In this document: positions 16,956-25,957 of the stretch, in pieces
Layout of the letters: each line of letters starts with the position of its first letter
Position numbering within the stretch: position 1 is the stretch's first letter
Assembly (NCBI RefSeq): GCF_014302995.1
Contig: NZ_CP060295.1
Span: 2,591,001-2,655,000, forward strand
Length of the DNA stretch: 64,000 nt
Source of the DNA: Variovorax sp. PAMC26660
GTDB taxonomy: Bacteria > Pseudomonadota > Gammaproteobacteria > Burkholderiales > Burkholderiaceae_C
Reading direction: 5' to 3'
Translations under genes and position numbers: made by a program
The notes under the pieces: model-generated
What the model saw: the letters and a program-made list of their open reading frames with translations, nothing else
The model's database searches: none
What the model was told of the DNA's origin: nothing

Positions 16956-18008
16956 ATGAGCCCCAACCCGCTTTCCACCCCCGCCGGTCCCTCCGCTCCC
17001 GTCACCATCCGCGACGTCGCCCGTGCCGCCGGCGTGCATGTGTCGACCGTCTCGCGGGCGCTCAGCCCCGGGAAGCGGTCATTGATCAGCGAAGAAGTGC
17101 TGCGCGTGGTCGAAGAAGCGGCGCAGCGACTGGGCTACCGGCCCAACCGCGCGGCCTCGGCTCTGCGCACCGGGCGCACCCACACCATCGGCGTGCTGGT
17201 GCCCGACATCACGAACGCGGTGTTCCCGCCGATCCTGCAAGGCATCGAGGCCAGCGCGGCGGCGCGTGGCTACTTCGTCTTCGTGACCAACGTGGTCGAC
17301 CATGCGCTCGCGCGCCCGGTGCTCGAACGCATGCTGGCGCAGCGCGTCGACGGCGTGATCCTCGCCACCGCCACGCGCGACGATCCGCTGGTCGACTTCG
17401 TCACCCAAGCCGGCATGACCACCGTGCTGGTCAACCGCGCCGACGAAACCGGCCGCCTGCCCGCCGTGGTGAGCGACGACCGGCTCGCGATGAAGCTCGC
17501 GGTCGATCACCTCGTGGGGCTGGGCCACAAGCGCATCGCGCACCTGGCGGGGCCGCAGAACATTCCGACCGGCGTAGGCCGCCGCCTGGGCGTGGAGCAG
17601 GCGCTGCGCGACCACCGCATGAAGCCTTTCCGAGTCGTCGAGTGCGCGAGCTACAGCCGCGAAGCCGGTGCCGTTGCCATGCAGCAGATGCTCGAAGCGG
17701 GGCCGGCGCCGCAGGCGGTGGTGTGCTGCAACGACCTCGTGGCGCTCGGCGCCTACGACGCGCTGCGCGCGGCGGGCCTGCGTGTGCCGAAGGACATCTC
17801 GGTGACGGGCCACAACGACATGCCGCTGGTCGACATGGTCGATCCGCCGCTCACCACCATCCGCCTGCCGCACCGCGAGCTGGGTTGGCGCGCGGCAGAG
17901 ATGCTGTTCGAGGAGATCGACGGGCGCTCGATGTCCGCATCGACCGTGGTGCTGCGGCCAGAGCTGGTGGTGCGCAAGTCGACCGGTGCGCCGGCTGCAG
18001 CGCGCTGA
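16956..18008 (+). CDS. LacI-family transcriptional regulator
   Basis: A 350-residue LacI/GalR regulator. The DNA-binding helix-turn-helix is TIRDVARAAGVHVSTVSRAL (residues 13-32), followed by the hinge helix RPNRAASALRTG and a periplasmic-binding-protein-like effector domain. It is transcribed away from the dioxygenase operon with two matching operator sequences between them, so it most likely represses that operon and itself. The inducer is probably an aromatic pathway intermediate. Confidence 0.95.
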   Translation: MSPNPLSTPAGPSAPVTIRDVARAAGVHVSTVSRALSPGKRSLISEEVLRVVEEAAQRLGYRPNRAASALRTGRTHTIGVLVPDITNAVFPPILQGIEASAAARGYFVFVTNVVDHALARPVLERMLAQRVDGVILATATRDDPLVDFVTQAGMTTVLVNRADETGRLPAVVSDDRLAMKLAVDHLVGLGHKRIAHLAGPQNIPTGVGRRLGVEQALRDHRMKPFRVVECASYSREAGAVAMQQMLEAGPAPQAVVCCNDLVALGAYDALRAAGLRVPKDISVTGHNDMPLVDMVDPPLTTIRLPHRELGWRAAEMLFEEIDGRSMSASTVVLRPELVVRKSTGAPAAAR

Positions 18009-18021
18009 CCGGCGGCAGCCC

Positions 18022-18357
18022 CTACCACCAGGCCGCGATGTCGTCGCTCAGGCCCGCAAGAAGAAGCGCCACGGCGACCAGCGCGACGAGCATCTTCGTG
18101 CGCAGCGAGAGCCCTTCCTTGGGCGCGAAGGCTTCGGCGCCGCCGCTGAAATGCACGCCGCAGTGAGGACAGCGCAGCGCATGGCCGTAGACCGGTTCCT
18201 TGCAACGGATACAGGGCACTTCGCCGGGCCCCGGCTCTGTTGCGGGTGAGTTAGCGTCGCGCGCTGCCTGCTCCGAAGCGCGCCGCTGCTGCTGACGGGC
18301 CCGGCGTTCGCGGTGAGCGGCCAGGTCGATGGGATCGTTGGGGTTGTTGTTGGGCAT
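18022..18357 (-). CDS. Zinc-ribbon single-pass membrane protein
   Basis: A 111-residue protein with a basic Gln/Arg-rich N-terminus, a four-cysteine ribbon (PCIRCKEP and RCPHCGV, residues about 48-67) and one membrane segment near the C-terminus (MLVALVAVALLLAGL, about 88-103). The ribbon would face the cytoplasm. No function is known. It follows the 561-residue orphan gene by 11 bases and may be co-transcribed with it. Confidence 0.7.
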   Translation of the reverse strand: MPNNNPNDPIDLAAHRERRARQQQRRASEQAARDANSPATEPGPGEVPCIRCKEPVYGHALRCPHCGVHFSGGAEAFAPKEGLSLRTKMLVALVAVALLLAGLSDDIAAWW

Positions 18358-18368
18358 GCGGCTGAAAA

Positions 18369-20054
18369 TCAGGTCTGGCGTGCGCGTGGTGCGGTCTTTT
18401 TACGCGCTGGCGGTCGGCGCGGCGGCTTGGCTTCGAGCACCAGTTCGGCCGGCAGCGTGTCGTTCCACGATTCGGTGAAGTAGGCGCGATCGCTCGGCAC
18501 CAAACCGGGCAATGCGTCGCGCAACAAATCCAATGACTGCTCTGCCGCCTTCAGCTCGCCCGCATGCGCCGCATACCAGGCGTGCTCGAACAGCAGGCTG
18601 CAATGCTGAAGGCCCGGATAGCGGCGACGCCCCGCCTGATGGTCGGCCAGCCGCGCCTGCGCCACATCGACCCAGCGCGCGGGCCAGTGCGCGGCATCGA
18701 AGGCATCGGCCAGCGGGCCGGCGAGCTTGGAGATCGCGCCCGGGTCCAGCGGCTTCTGCACGCGGAACTGCGCGAGCGTCGGCTGCGATTCGGGCCGGCA
18801 GTGGCCGCGCGCGATGCGCATCAGGTAGATCGCGTTCCAGGCCGAGCGGCCCTGTCCGTCGGTGTGGCCGCACAGCCATTCGCTGAAGGCGATCCACTGC
18901 ACCGCGCGGCGCGTGGTGTCGGCATTGCCGTCGTGCGCGAGCGTGGGCAGGTCACTCAGCCCGACGCGATCGAACAGCCATGCGGCCATGCCCATGTTGG
19001 CGGCCACGTGCTGCGCTGCATCGAAGGAGTGCGACTCGAAAGCCGCCGCCAGCGCTTCGCCGAAACGGCGCAGCGACTCTTCGGCGAGCGTGGCGGCCAT
19101 CGGCTTGTCGTCGGCGGACAGCCCCAGCGCGCGCGAGCGGCACACCAGCGCCCACAGGTTGCACCACTCGAAGCGCACGTCGGGGTGATGCCGCAGCACG
19201 AGCCCGCGCGCGGCATCTTCGGCCATGCCGCTCAGCAGCGATTGCGCCAGCGGCAGGTCGCGCGCCGTGTAGGCGCACCAGGCCGAGACGATGCATTCCA
19301 TCGCACCCAGGTAATCGTTGCCCGCCACATGGTGCGCAAGGCGTTGCTTCTTGAGCGCCTGCAGGCGGCGCCGCGCCTGCTCGTTGTCGCCGAGGCGGCG
19401 CCACAGCATCGCCTCGTTGAGCGTGACCAGCGCGCGCTGGAAGTCGGTGGCGGCCAGCGTGCCGGCCAGGCGGATCGACTCCAGCGCACTCGCCGGCTGG
19501 CCACTCGCGTCGCCGCCTGCTACGGGCGCCATGAGCCGGCCTTGCCGCGCCGCCTGCTGCGAGGCGACCAATTGCTTCCAGAAGGCGGCGTCCTGCAGGT
19601 GCACCGCGTCGGGCGGCGGCGAGCCGGGCGAAGCCGCACGGGCCTTGCGGGAACGCAGCCCGAGAAAGGATGCAACCTCGGCCGCCGTGGCCGCACGGCC
19701 ACCGACCAGCATGCGCACGCGTTTTGCCTCGGCGGCCGGCAGCCAGAAGGGGCCCTGGCTGCGCCGCTCGGCGTTCAGGAAGCGCGGTTCGCGCTGTGTG
19801 TCCTCGCCCCAGCCGACCTCGATGTCCCAGGTCTTGAAGTCGCGGAACGCGCGGCTCACGACCATGCGCAGGGTGCTCGCGTCGGAGACTTCGCCGCGCA
19901 GGTCGGCCAGCCGCACGAGGCCGCCTTCGGCGTCGTGCGCATGCTGCATGCGCACCAGCAGCCAGAGCGACTGGAACGCCGCGCGCCGGCCGTTGACCGA
20001 TTGCGGCGATGTGAGTTCGATGGAAAGAAGGGCGGGGGCTGCGGATTTGGGCAC
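18369..20054 (-). CDS. Large orphan protein with TPR-like helical region (561 aa)
   Basis: A cytoplasmic-looking protein without signal peptide or membrane segments. Residues 1-80 resemble a regulatory N-terminal domain with a possible winged helix (RAAFQSLWLLVRMQHAHD...LADLRGEV). A variable linker covers about 130-190, and residues 200-540 are Ala/Leu-rich helical pairs resembling tetratricopeptide repeats (for example LNEAMLWRRLGDNEQARRRL). The C-terminus is basic (PPRRPPARKKTAPRARQT). This could be a transcriptional activator of the helical-repeat kind or a scaffold; I do not recognise the family. Confidence 0.6.
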   Translation of the reverse strand: MPKSAAPALLSIELTSPQSVNGRRAAFQSLWLLVRMQHAHDAEGGLVRLADLRGEVSDASTLRMVVSRAFRDFKTWDIEVGWGEDTQREPRFLNAERRSQGPFWLPAAEAKRVRMLVGGRAATAAEVASFLGLRSRKARAASPGSPPPDAVHLQDAAFWKQLVASQQAARQGRLMAPVAGGDASGQPASALESIRLAGTLAATDFQRALVTLNEAMLWRRLGDNEQARRRLQALKKQRLAHHVAGNDYLGAMECIVSAWCAYTARDLPLAQSLLSGMAEDAARGLVLRHHPDVRFEWCNLWALVCRSRALGLSADDKPMAATLAEESLRRFGEALAAAFESHSFDAAQHVAANMGMAAWLFDRVGLSDLPTLAHDGNADTTRRAVQWIAFSEWLCGHTDGQGRSAWNAIYLMRIARGHCRPESQPTLAQFRVQKPLDPGAISKLAGPLADAFDAAHWPARWVDVAQARLADHQAGRRRYPGLQHCSLLFEHAWYAAHAGELKAAEQSLDLLRDALPGLVPSDRAYFTESWNDTLPAELVLEAKPPRRPPARKKTAPRARQT

Positions 20055-20110
20055 GCCCCGGATTGAACCTCAAATTTGGCGCGCTGCCTGAAGGAGTGCG
20101 CCGGATTTCG

Positions 20111-20302
20111 TCAACGGTGGCGGTCCAGCAGCTCCTGCACTTCGCTGCGCCCGATGCCCAGATCGCGCAGCTCGTGGTCGCTCATGCCGGCCAGGTATCC
20201 GGAGTCCGACCGACGGCGCCGGCGCTCCACCATGCGACGGCGCCAGCGGCGCAGGGCGTGCATCAGGCGTTGAGGGAAAGGCGAGTGCGTCGGCGCGGTC
20301 AC
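20111..20302 (-). CDS. DUF1127 small basic protein
   Basis: A 63-residue, Arg-rich protein ending with the DUF1127 signature (MSDHELRDLGIGRSEVQELL). Short DUF1127 proteins in other proteobacteria bind RNA or affect phosphate and carbon metabolism, but this one cannot be assigned. The N-terminal half carries an arginine run (RRWRRRMVERRRRR). It is divergent from the following LysR gene, with 90 bases between them. Confidence 0.85.
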   Translation of the reverse strand: MTAPTHSPFPQRLMHALRRWRRRMVERRRRRSDSGYLAGMSDHELRDLGIGRSEVQELLDRHR

Positions 20303-20392
20303 GATGGGCTCCTGGTTGGGGAGCGCTCATCTTCCGGCGCTGCATGCTATTGTGGAAGTTGAGATTTCTGAACCCTTCAATCAGCATTCCTG

Positions 20393-21283
20393 ATGCGACA
20401 ACTCAACCTCGACCAGCTGCGCACGCTCATCGCCATTGCCGACCTGGGCACTTTCTCGGCGGCAGCGAAGGCGCTGCACCTCGCGCAGCCTACGGTGAGC
20501 CCGCACATCAGCGAACTCGAATCGCGCCTGGGCGCACCGTTGGTGGTGCGCGGCAACCGCCGCGTCACGCCCACCGCGGCCGGCGCAGCATTGGTAGAGC
20601 GCGGGCGCAAGCTGCTGCGCGATACCGACGAGGCGGTCGATGCCGTCAAGCGCCAGGCCGAAGGCCGCACCGGCCGCGTGCGGCTGGGTACTTCGACGGG
20701 TGTGGTGGTCGACCTGCTGCCGCAGGTGCTCGAAGCGCTGGGCGTGGTGCATGCGGGCATCGACGTCGAGGTCAGCATCCTCGGCTCCAACGATGCGATG
20801 GCGCGGCTGGCGGCCGGCACGCTGGACATCGGGCTGGTCGCGATGCCGCAGCCGCCGCAGCGCGACCTGGTCGTCACGCCGTGGCGCGACCAGGCCATGA
20901 TGGCTTTCGTGCCGCAGCGCTGGAAGGCGCCGAAGCGCGTCACGCCGGCGTGGCTGGCGGCGCAGCCGCTGATCTTCAACGATGCGACCACCCACATGTA
21001 CCGGCTGTCGATGGAGTGGTTCGCCGCGGCCGGTTTCGCTCCGCGCGCCCGCATCGAGCTGAACTACGACGCCGCCATCCAGAGTCTGGTGGCCGCCGGC
21101 TACGGCGCCGCGCTGCTGCCGCTACAGAAGGCGGCCGACGCGGCGCTCAACGAACGCGTGCAGGTGCTGCCGATCACGCCGAAGCTCACACGCCGTCTGG
21201 GTATTGCGCACCGCCAGCGCGCCACGCTCGACGGCGCCACGCAGAGTGTGCTGAAGGTGCTGACGACTTTTCGCCAGCTCTGA
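20393..21283 (+). CDS. LysR-family transcriptional regulator
   Basis: A 296-residue LysR regulator with an N-terminal winged helix (residues 3-62, including GTFSAAAKALHLAQPTVSPH) and an effector domain. No obvious target gene lies next to it except the divergent DUF1127 gene. It is convergent with amiR, with 16 bases between the stop codons. The ligand is unknown. Confidence 0.9.
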   Translation: MRQLNLDQLRTLIAIADLGTFSAAAKALHLAQPTVSPHISELESRLGAPLVVRGNRRVTPTAAGAALVERGRKLLRDTDEAVDAVKRQAEGRTGRVRLGTSTGVVVDLLPQVLEALGVVHAGIDVEVSILGSNDAMARLAAGTLDIGLVAMPQPPQRDLVVTPWRDQAMMAFVPQRWKAPKRVTPAWLAAQPLIFNDATTHMYRLSMEWFAAAGFAPRARIELNYDAAIQSLVAAGYGAALLPLQKAADAALNERVQVLPITPKLTRRLGIAHRQRATLDGATQSVLKVLTTFRQL

Positions 21284-21299
21284 TGCCGGTCCGGAGTCT

Positions 21300-21911
21300 T
21301 CAGCCCTGGCCGGGCTTGCGCACGCCCAGCGAGAGGATCTCGCTGGCGTTGACGATGGCTGCGGCAATCTCTTCCATGGTGGTGCGCTTGCTCATGGCCT
21401 GTTCGCGGATCAGGTCGTAAGCCTGTCCTTCGGACACGTTGTGCGTCTTCATCAGCACGGCCTTGGCTTCGGCGAGTTGCCGCACGCCGAGCAGCTTGGC
21501 CTCGATCTTGCGCAGGCGCCGCGCGAGCGAGCGACTTTCCTTGTGCGCCTCGCGCGCGACCACCAGCGCTGAGAGCAACCCGAACGAGCGCACCGGCGAG
21601 GGCAGAACGGCCTTGGCGCCAATCTCCAGCACGGCCTCGACGATGGTCGGGTTCTCGTAGGTCACCACGGCGATGATTGCGGGCGCATCCTCGCTCTGGG
21701 TCCACTCGAAGCGCAGGTTGATGAAGTCGGGCTGCACCGCCATGAAGGCGACATCGATGCCTTCGGGCAGCACCTGCACTGGTGGCCAGAAGGCTTGCAC
21801 CTGGCAGCCGATGCGTTGCAGCTGCTGCGTGAGTTGGCGGCCGTCCGCGTCGTCGGGGTGGATCACGGCGATCTTCAGCAGCCGCAGTTCTTTCAACTGC
21901 GGCGGTGTCAC
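21300..21911 (-). CDS. amiR: ANTAR-domain antiterminator, AmiR-like
   Basis: About 203 residues, the size of AmiR. Residues 12-125 form a receiver-like domain without the phosphorylation site set of classical receivers (KIAVIHPDDADG start). A coiled-coil follows (KESRSLARRLRKIEAKLLGVRQLAEAKAVLM), then the C-terminal ANTAR RNA-binding domain (MKTHNVSEGQAYDLIREQAMSKRTTMEEIAAAIV). AmiR binds leader RNA and prevents termination in amide operons when AmiC releases it. The GTG at 21911 is preferred because the nearest upstream ATG (21983) lies at the edge of repeat copy 3. It is the last gene of the amide operon. Confidence 0.85.
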   Translation of the reverse strand: MTPPQLKELRLLKIAVIHPDDADGRQLTQQLQRIGCQVQAFWPPVQVLPEGIDVAFMAVQPDFINLRFEWTQSEDAPAIIAVVTYENPTIVEAVLEIGAKAVLPSPVRSFGLLSALVVAREAHKESRSLARRLRKIEAKLLGVRQLAEAKAVLMKTHNVSEGQAYDLIREQAMSKRTTMEEIAAAIVNASEILSLGVRKPGQG

Positions 21912-21982
21912 CCTGAGGGTGTGCCTTTTGGGCGCTGTGCCGTCCACGTTCAAGCCTCCCACGGGGCCGCAATGCGGGGACA

Positions 21983-22232
21983 TTCGGGGCGAGTGCGAAT
22001 GACACCAGGTGCTCCCCTCCGCGAATGTCCCCCGCTTCGCTCCTCCTTTATTTCGCTGCGGGGAGCACCTGGCGTCATTCGCACAGGGCACGCTGCTGGT
22101 GTATCGCTGATCAACAACCACTCTGTCCAACGCTCACGTCGATACGGGGCTCTTTTTCGCGAAATAAAGGAGGAGCGAAGCGGGGGACATTCGCGAAAAA
22201 GAGCACCGTGTCGGCGTGAGTGTCGCCCTGAA
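21983..22232. repeat. Intergenic double-hairpin element, copy 3 (inside the amide operon)
   Basis: Hairpin B spans 21993-22084 and hairpin A spans 22131-22222, with A next to the 3' end of amiC. The plus strand carries the purine core in A. On that strand A pairs with three G.U pairs and one G.A mismatch in the outer 22 positions. The element separates amiC from amiR, which are adjacent in the classical system. The remaining bases to 22295 include a TTGTGTTT stretch (minus strand) shared with copies 2 and 6. Confidence 0.85.
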
Positions 22233-22295
22233 CAGCAGCGCCCTGAACGACGCACTCCAAACACAACGCGAAGAACGGAAGAACAAGGTTTCATC

Positions 22296-23450
22296 CTAGG
22301 CTTCCAGCGTGTCGAGCTTGGCCGTCCAGTCGCCCAGCGAATGGGTGACAAGGTAAGGGTCGGGGTACACCGCGCGCGTGGCCTGCCGCACGATGGTGAA
22401 CTGCCCGTGTGCGTCCACCCGTCCGATGCGTGGGTAGAGACAGGTGTGATGGTTCGCCGGATCGATCTTCACGCGGCCCTGCGGCGCATCGAACTCGCTG
22501 CCCAGGATGTGCGGCAATATCTCCGCGATGCCATCGCTGCCCGACTGCCGGTAGGCATTGGCGAAGATGTGCATCTGGAAGTACGACGCCTCCCAGCACA
22601 GGTTGGGCACACAGCCGTCGCCGAAACGCTCGCGCAACCGCGTCAGGCAACGCCGGTTGGCGGGCGAGTCGATCGACTGGAAATACGGCGCCGCCGTGAA
22701 GTGCCCTGTCGCCACGCCATGGCCCATCTGCGAAATCTCCGCCTCCGAGGTCGTGAGGCTCGCGATCGGCATCGCCTTCGGGTCGAAGCCGGCCTCGGCG
22801 TACGCGCGGTACAGGCTCGCGGTGGAATCGCCCACCACGGTCGAGAAGATGAAGTCCGGCCGCTTGTCGCGGATGTCGTCCATGATTGCGCGGTAGTCCT
22901 TCTCGGTGGCGTCCAGCGCCACATAGCGCTCGCCCAGCTTCTCGCTGCCGGGGCGCTGCATCACCAGCTCGCCCATGATGCGGTTCGACTCGTAGGGGTA
23001 GATGTAGTCGGAGCCGATCAGGTACACGCGCGCGCCGAAGTTGGTGGTCATGAACTCCGCCAGTTGTACGCTGTTCTGGTTGGGCGCGGCGCCGGTGTAG
23101 ATCACGTTGCCCGAGTACTCGAAGCCCTCGTAGAGCGTGGGATAGAACAGCAGCTTGTTCCACTTCTCGATCACCGGAATCACCGCCTTGCGGCTGCTCG
23201 ACATGTAGCAGCCGAAGATCACGTTGACGCGGTCCTGCACGATCAGCTTTTCGGCCAACTGGGCGTAGCGCGCGGGGTTCGATTGCGGGTCGTGGCGCAC
23301 GGCCACGATCTCGCGGCCGTCGACGCCGCCGGCCTCGTTGATTTCCTCGATGGCGAGCAGCGCGCCTTGCAACTGCGACAACCCGATGGTCGAGGTGACG
23401 CCGGTTTCCGAGTAAAGGATGCCGACGCGAATGGGGTCCTTGTCAGCCAC
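22296..23450 (-). CDS. amiC: Amide sensor, AmiC-like
   Basis: A 384-residue periplasmic-binding-protein-like protein without a signal peptide, as expected for AmiC, the cytoplasmic amide sensor that sequesters AmiR. It begins MADKDPIRVGILYSETGVTS and has GCYMSSSRKAVIPVIE, LLFYPTLYEG and IGSDYIYPYESNRI, which match the same stretches of the transporter binding protein at 31549-32742. The two are paralogues with different locations. It lies 36 bases after the VWA gene, and repeat copy 3 separates it from amiR. Confidence 0.9.
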   Translation of the reverse strand: MADKDPIRVGILYSETGVTSTIGLSQLQGALLAIEEINEAGGVDGREIVAVRHDPQSNPARYAQLAEKLIVQDRVNVIFGCYMSSSRKAVIPVIEKWNKLLFYPTLYEGFEYSGNVIYTGAAPNQNSVQLAEFMTTNFGARVYLIGSDYIYPYESNRIMGELVMQRPGSEKLGERYVALDATEKDYRAIMDDIRDKRPDFIFSTVVGDSTASLYRAYAEAGFDPKAMPIASLTTSEAEISQMGHGVATGHFTAAPYFQSIDSPANRRCLTRLRERFGDGCVPNLCWEASYFQMHIFANAYRQSGSDGIAEILPHILGSEFDAPQGRVKIDPANHHTCLYPRIGRVDAHGQFTIVRQATRAVYPDPYLVTHSLGDWTAKLDTLEA

Positions 23451-23486
23451 TGGGGTGTCTCCTGGATGTGTGAAGCATCATTCTCC

Positions 23487-25142
23487 TCAGTTTGCGGCGG
23501 CCAGTCGTGCGCTCATGCGCGCCAGCCGCACCGGCAGGCTGCGCGCGTCGTCGGCGATGCAATAGTTGCGCCAGCCGAAGATGCGGCGCACGTACGCATC
23601 GGCCGCACCGTCGACCGCGATGCAGGCGGTGCGCACGCCGGCCTCGCGCGCTTCGGCCACGGCCATGCGGGCGTCTTCGATCAGGTATTGCGGGTCGTGC
23701 ACGTCGATGTCGGAGGGCGCGCCATCGGTCACCAGCAATATCGCGCGTTGCCCGACCGGCTCCGTGTGCAGGTGCGCGGCGGCATGGCGCAGCGCGGCGC
23801 CCATGCGCGTGGAATAGCGCCCGCGCACCGCGCCGATCATGGCGCGCGAGGGGGCTTCGAGCGGTTTGCCGAATTCGAGCAAACGGTAGTAATAAACCTC
23901 GTCGCGTGTGTTGGATGAAAAACCATGGATCGCCAGCCGGTCGGCGCCTTGTCGCGCATTCGATGCCGCGGCCAGCAGCAGCGCGGCCTGCTTCTCGATG
24001 TCGAGCAGCGAGCGCGACTGGCCCTGCCCCGCGTCGTTCACCGATTCCGACAGGTCGAGCAGCACCAGCACGCTGGTCGCGCGCGGCGCCTTGCCGGGGC
24101 GCATGAACAGGCGCGGATCGGGCCGCAGCCGCAGGCGACGATCGACCAGCACCTCGATGGCGGCGTTCAGGTCGACGTCGTCGCCTTCCCACTGTCGGCG
24201 CAGGCGATGGGTGCGGTCGAGATGGCGCGCGCGGGGCAGGGTGAGCGGGGTCAGGCGCTCGTTGTTGGTGGCAGGCTGTTCGCGCATCGACGACAGGCCC
24301 TGCCACGCCGGCAGCTTCTCGATCACCGTGCACCAGTCGGGCCGCAGGCGCTCCTGCTTGCGGTCCCATTCGGGGTAGCTGTAGCGGCCCAGTTCCAGTT
24401 CGGCACCGCCTTCGGGTGGTGGGCCGGCGTTGTCGCCGGTGGCATTGGAAGGTGGGGGCGGTCGCGCGCCTGACTGCTGCAATGCGACGGCGTCGTCCGG
24501 CGGCGTTTCGGTCTCGCCGAAGTCCCACAGATAACTGTTGTCGTCGCGCCAGGGCGCCGGCACCGCGTAGTGCTGCGGATCGAAGCGCACGCGCATCTGG
24601 CCGAGATCGTTGGCCAGGATCGATGCGATGGCGCGGAAGGCGTCGTAGTCTTCCAGCCCTGCGGAGGCCACGGTCTTGTCGAACAGGCGGCGTGCCTTGT
24701 TGACCCAGTGGTTGTCGTCCTGCCACGCGGGCAGCATCAGCAGGCGGTCCATGCGCGCGATGAGCGCGGCAAAGCTCAGGTCCGATGCATCGGGCACCGG
24801 CGCGAGCGCTTCGACGAACCAGCCATGCACGCCGGGGAAATCTCGGCGCAGCAGATGTTCGACGCGCGCATCCTCGATGGCCGACACCACCGCGATACCC
24901 ATGGGCTTGAGCGTGCGCGTCGGCCGCGCGGGCACGGAGTGCCGCAGATGCGCCACCGCATGCGCGACCATTGCACGGCGCAGGCGGGCATCGCTGCCTT
25001 CGGGCAACAGCAGTTGCTTCGGCGTGAGCACGGCCCGCGCAGGCGATGCAGCGCTCAGCGGCTGCACCTCCACATCGACACCGGCCAGCCCGCGCGCAAG
25101 CAGGCCCAGCGCCTCGAACGTGAGCGCGTGCCCGTCGCTCAT
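23487..25142 (-). CDS. VWA-domain protein, NorD/CbbO-like
   Basis: A 551-residue protein of the NorD/CbbO group. The C-terminal third is a von Willebrand factor A domain with a MIDAS motif (LVLLDLSESVND, near residue 360). The N-terminal part is the helical NorD-type region. These proteins act with MoxR-type AAA ATPases to remodel or activate an enzyme, as CbbQ-CbbO do for Rubisco. The gene overlaps the AAA ATPase gene by 4 bases. The client here is presumably an enzyme or transporter of the amide operon. Confidence 0.85.
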   Translation of the reverse strand: MSDGHALTFEALGLLARGLAGVDVEVQPLSAASPARAVLTPKQLLLPEGSDARLRRAMVAHAVAHLRHSVPARPTRTLKPMGIAVVSAIEDARVEHLLRRDFPGVHGWFVEALAPVPDASDLSFAALIARMDRLLMLPAWQDDNHWVNKARRLFDKTVASAGLEDYDAFRAIASILANDLGQMRVRFDPQHYAVPAPWRDDNSYLWDFGETETPPDDAVALQQSGARPPPPSNATGDNAGPPPEGGAELELGRYSYPEWDRKQERLRPDWCTVIEKLPAWQGLSSMREQPATNNERLTPLTLPRARHLDRTHRLRRQWEGDDVDLNAAIEVLVDRRLRLRPDPRLFMRPGKAPRATSVLVLLDLSESVNDAGQGQSRSLLDIEKQAALLLAAASNARQGADRLAIHGFSSNTRDEVYYYRLLEFGKPLEAPSRAMIGAVRGRYSTRMGAALRHAAAHLHTEPVGQRAILLVTDGAPSDIDVHDPQYLIEDARMAVAEAREAGVRTACIAVDGAADAYVRRIFGWRNYCIADDARSLPVRLARMSARLAAAN

Positions 25143-25957
25143 CCGAACTGCGCGGCCACGAAGCCCTGCAGCGCGCTCGCCATGTCGGGGTCATCGGTGA
25201 GCGCACGGGTCATCGTCATGTCGCAACTGTCGCGCGGCGACACGCCGTCGCGGATCAGCACGCCGGCGTAGATCAGCATGCGCGTCGACACGCCTTCGTC
25301 GAGCCCGCGGTGCTTCAGCTCGCGCGAGCAGCGCGCAATCGCCACCAGCTTCGCGGCCAGATCGAGCCCGACGCCGGCCTCGTGCGCGACGATCTCCGCT
25401 TCGAGTCCGCTGTCGGGGTAGTCGAATTCCAGGGCCGCGAAGCGCTGCCGCGTCGACGGCTTCATGTCCTTCGCGCTGCTCTGGTAGCCGGGGTTGTACG
25501 ACACCACGAGCTGGAAGTCGGGGTGCGCGCGCACCAGTTCGCCCTTCTTGTCGAGCGGCAGGATGCGGCGCGCATCCGTCAGCGGGTGGATCACCACCGT
25601 CGTGTCCTGCCGCGCCTCCACCACCTCGTCGAGGTAGCAGATGCCGCCGTGGCGCACGGCCAGCGTCAGCGGCCCGTCGTGCCAGGCCGTGCCGTTCGCA
25701 TCGAGCAGGTAGCGCCCGACGAGGTCCGACGCCGTCATGTCCTCGTTGCACGCCAGCGTGACCAGCGGCCGCCCGAGCGACCACGCCATGTGCTCCACGA
25801 AACGGGTCTTGCCGCAGCCGGTCGGGCCCTTGAGGATCAACGGCATGCGGTGGCGGTAGGCCTGCTGGTAGAGCGCCACTTCATTGCCGGCGGGCCGGTA
25901 GAAGGGCTCGGTCTCGATGCGGTAGCTGGCAAGCGGATCTGGGACGGCGGCGTTCAT
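25139..25957 (-). CDS. MoxR-type AAA ATPase, CbbQ/NorQ-like
   Basis: A 272-residue AAA+ ATPase. Walker A is GPTGCGKT (residues 44-51), Walker B is ICYLDEV (near 111-117), and the C-terminal CbbQ_C-like part follows. It forms a pair with the downstream VWA protein; both overlaps (ATGA on either side) imply translational coupling. Its ATP hydrolysis would drive conformational activation of a client protein. In Pseudomonas the amide operon carries a different ATPase, AmiB, so the two could fill equivalent slots, which is inference. Confidence 0.9.
   Translation of the reverse strand: MNAAVPDPLASYRIETEPFYRPAGNEVALYQQAYRHRMPLILKGPTGCGKTRFVEHMAWSLGRPLVTLACNEDMTASDLVGRYLLDANGTAWHDGPLTLAVRHGGICYLDEVVEARQDTTVVIHPLTDARRILPLDKKGELVRAHPDFQLVVSYNPGYQSSAKDMKPSTRQRFAALEFDYPDSGLEAEIVAHEAGVGLDLAAKLVAIARCSRELKHRGLDEGVSTRMLIYAGVLIRDGVSPRDSCDMTMTRALTDDPDMASALQGFVAAQFG

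Noticed and set aside
21795..23918. A 707-codon open frame on the plus strand
   Set aside because: It runs antisense through amiR, repeat copy 3, amiC and part of the VWA gene. Crossing a repeat and three real genes shows it is not coding.
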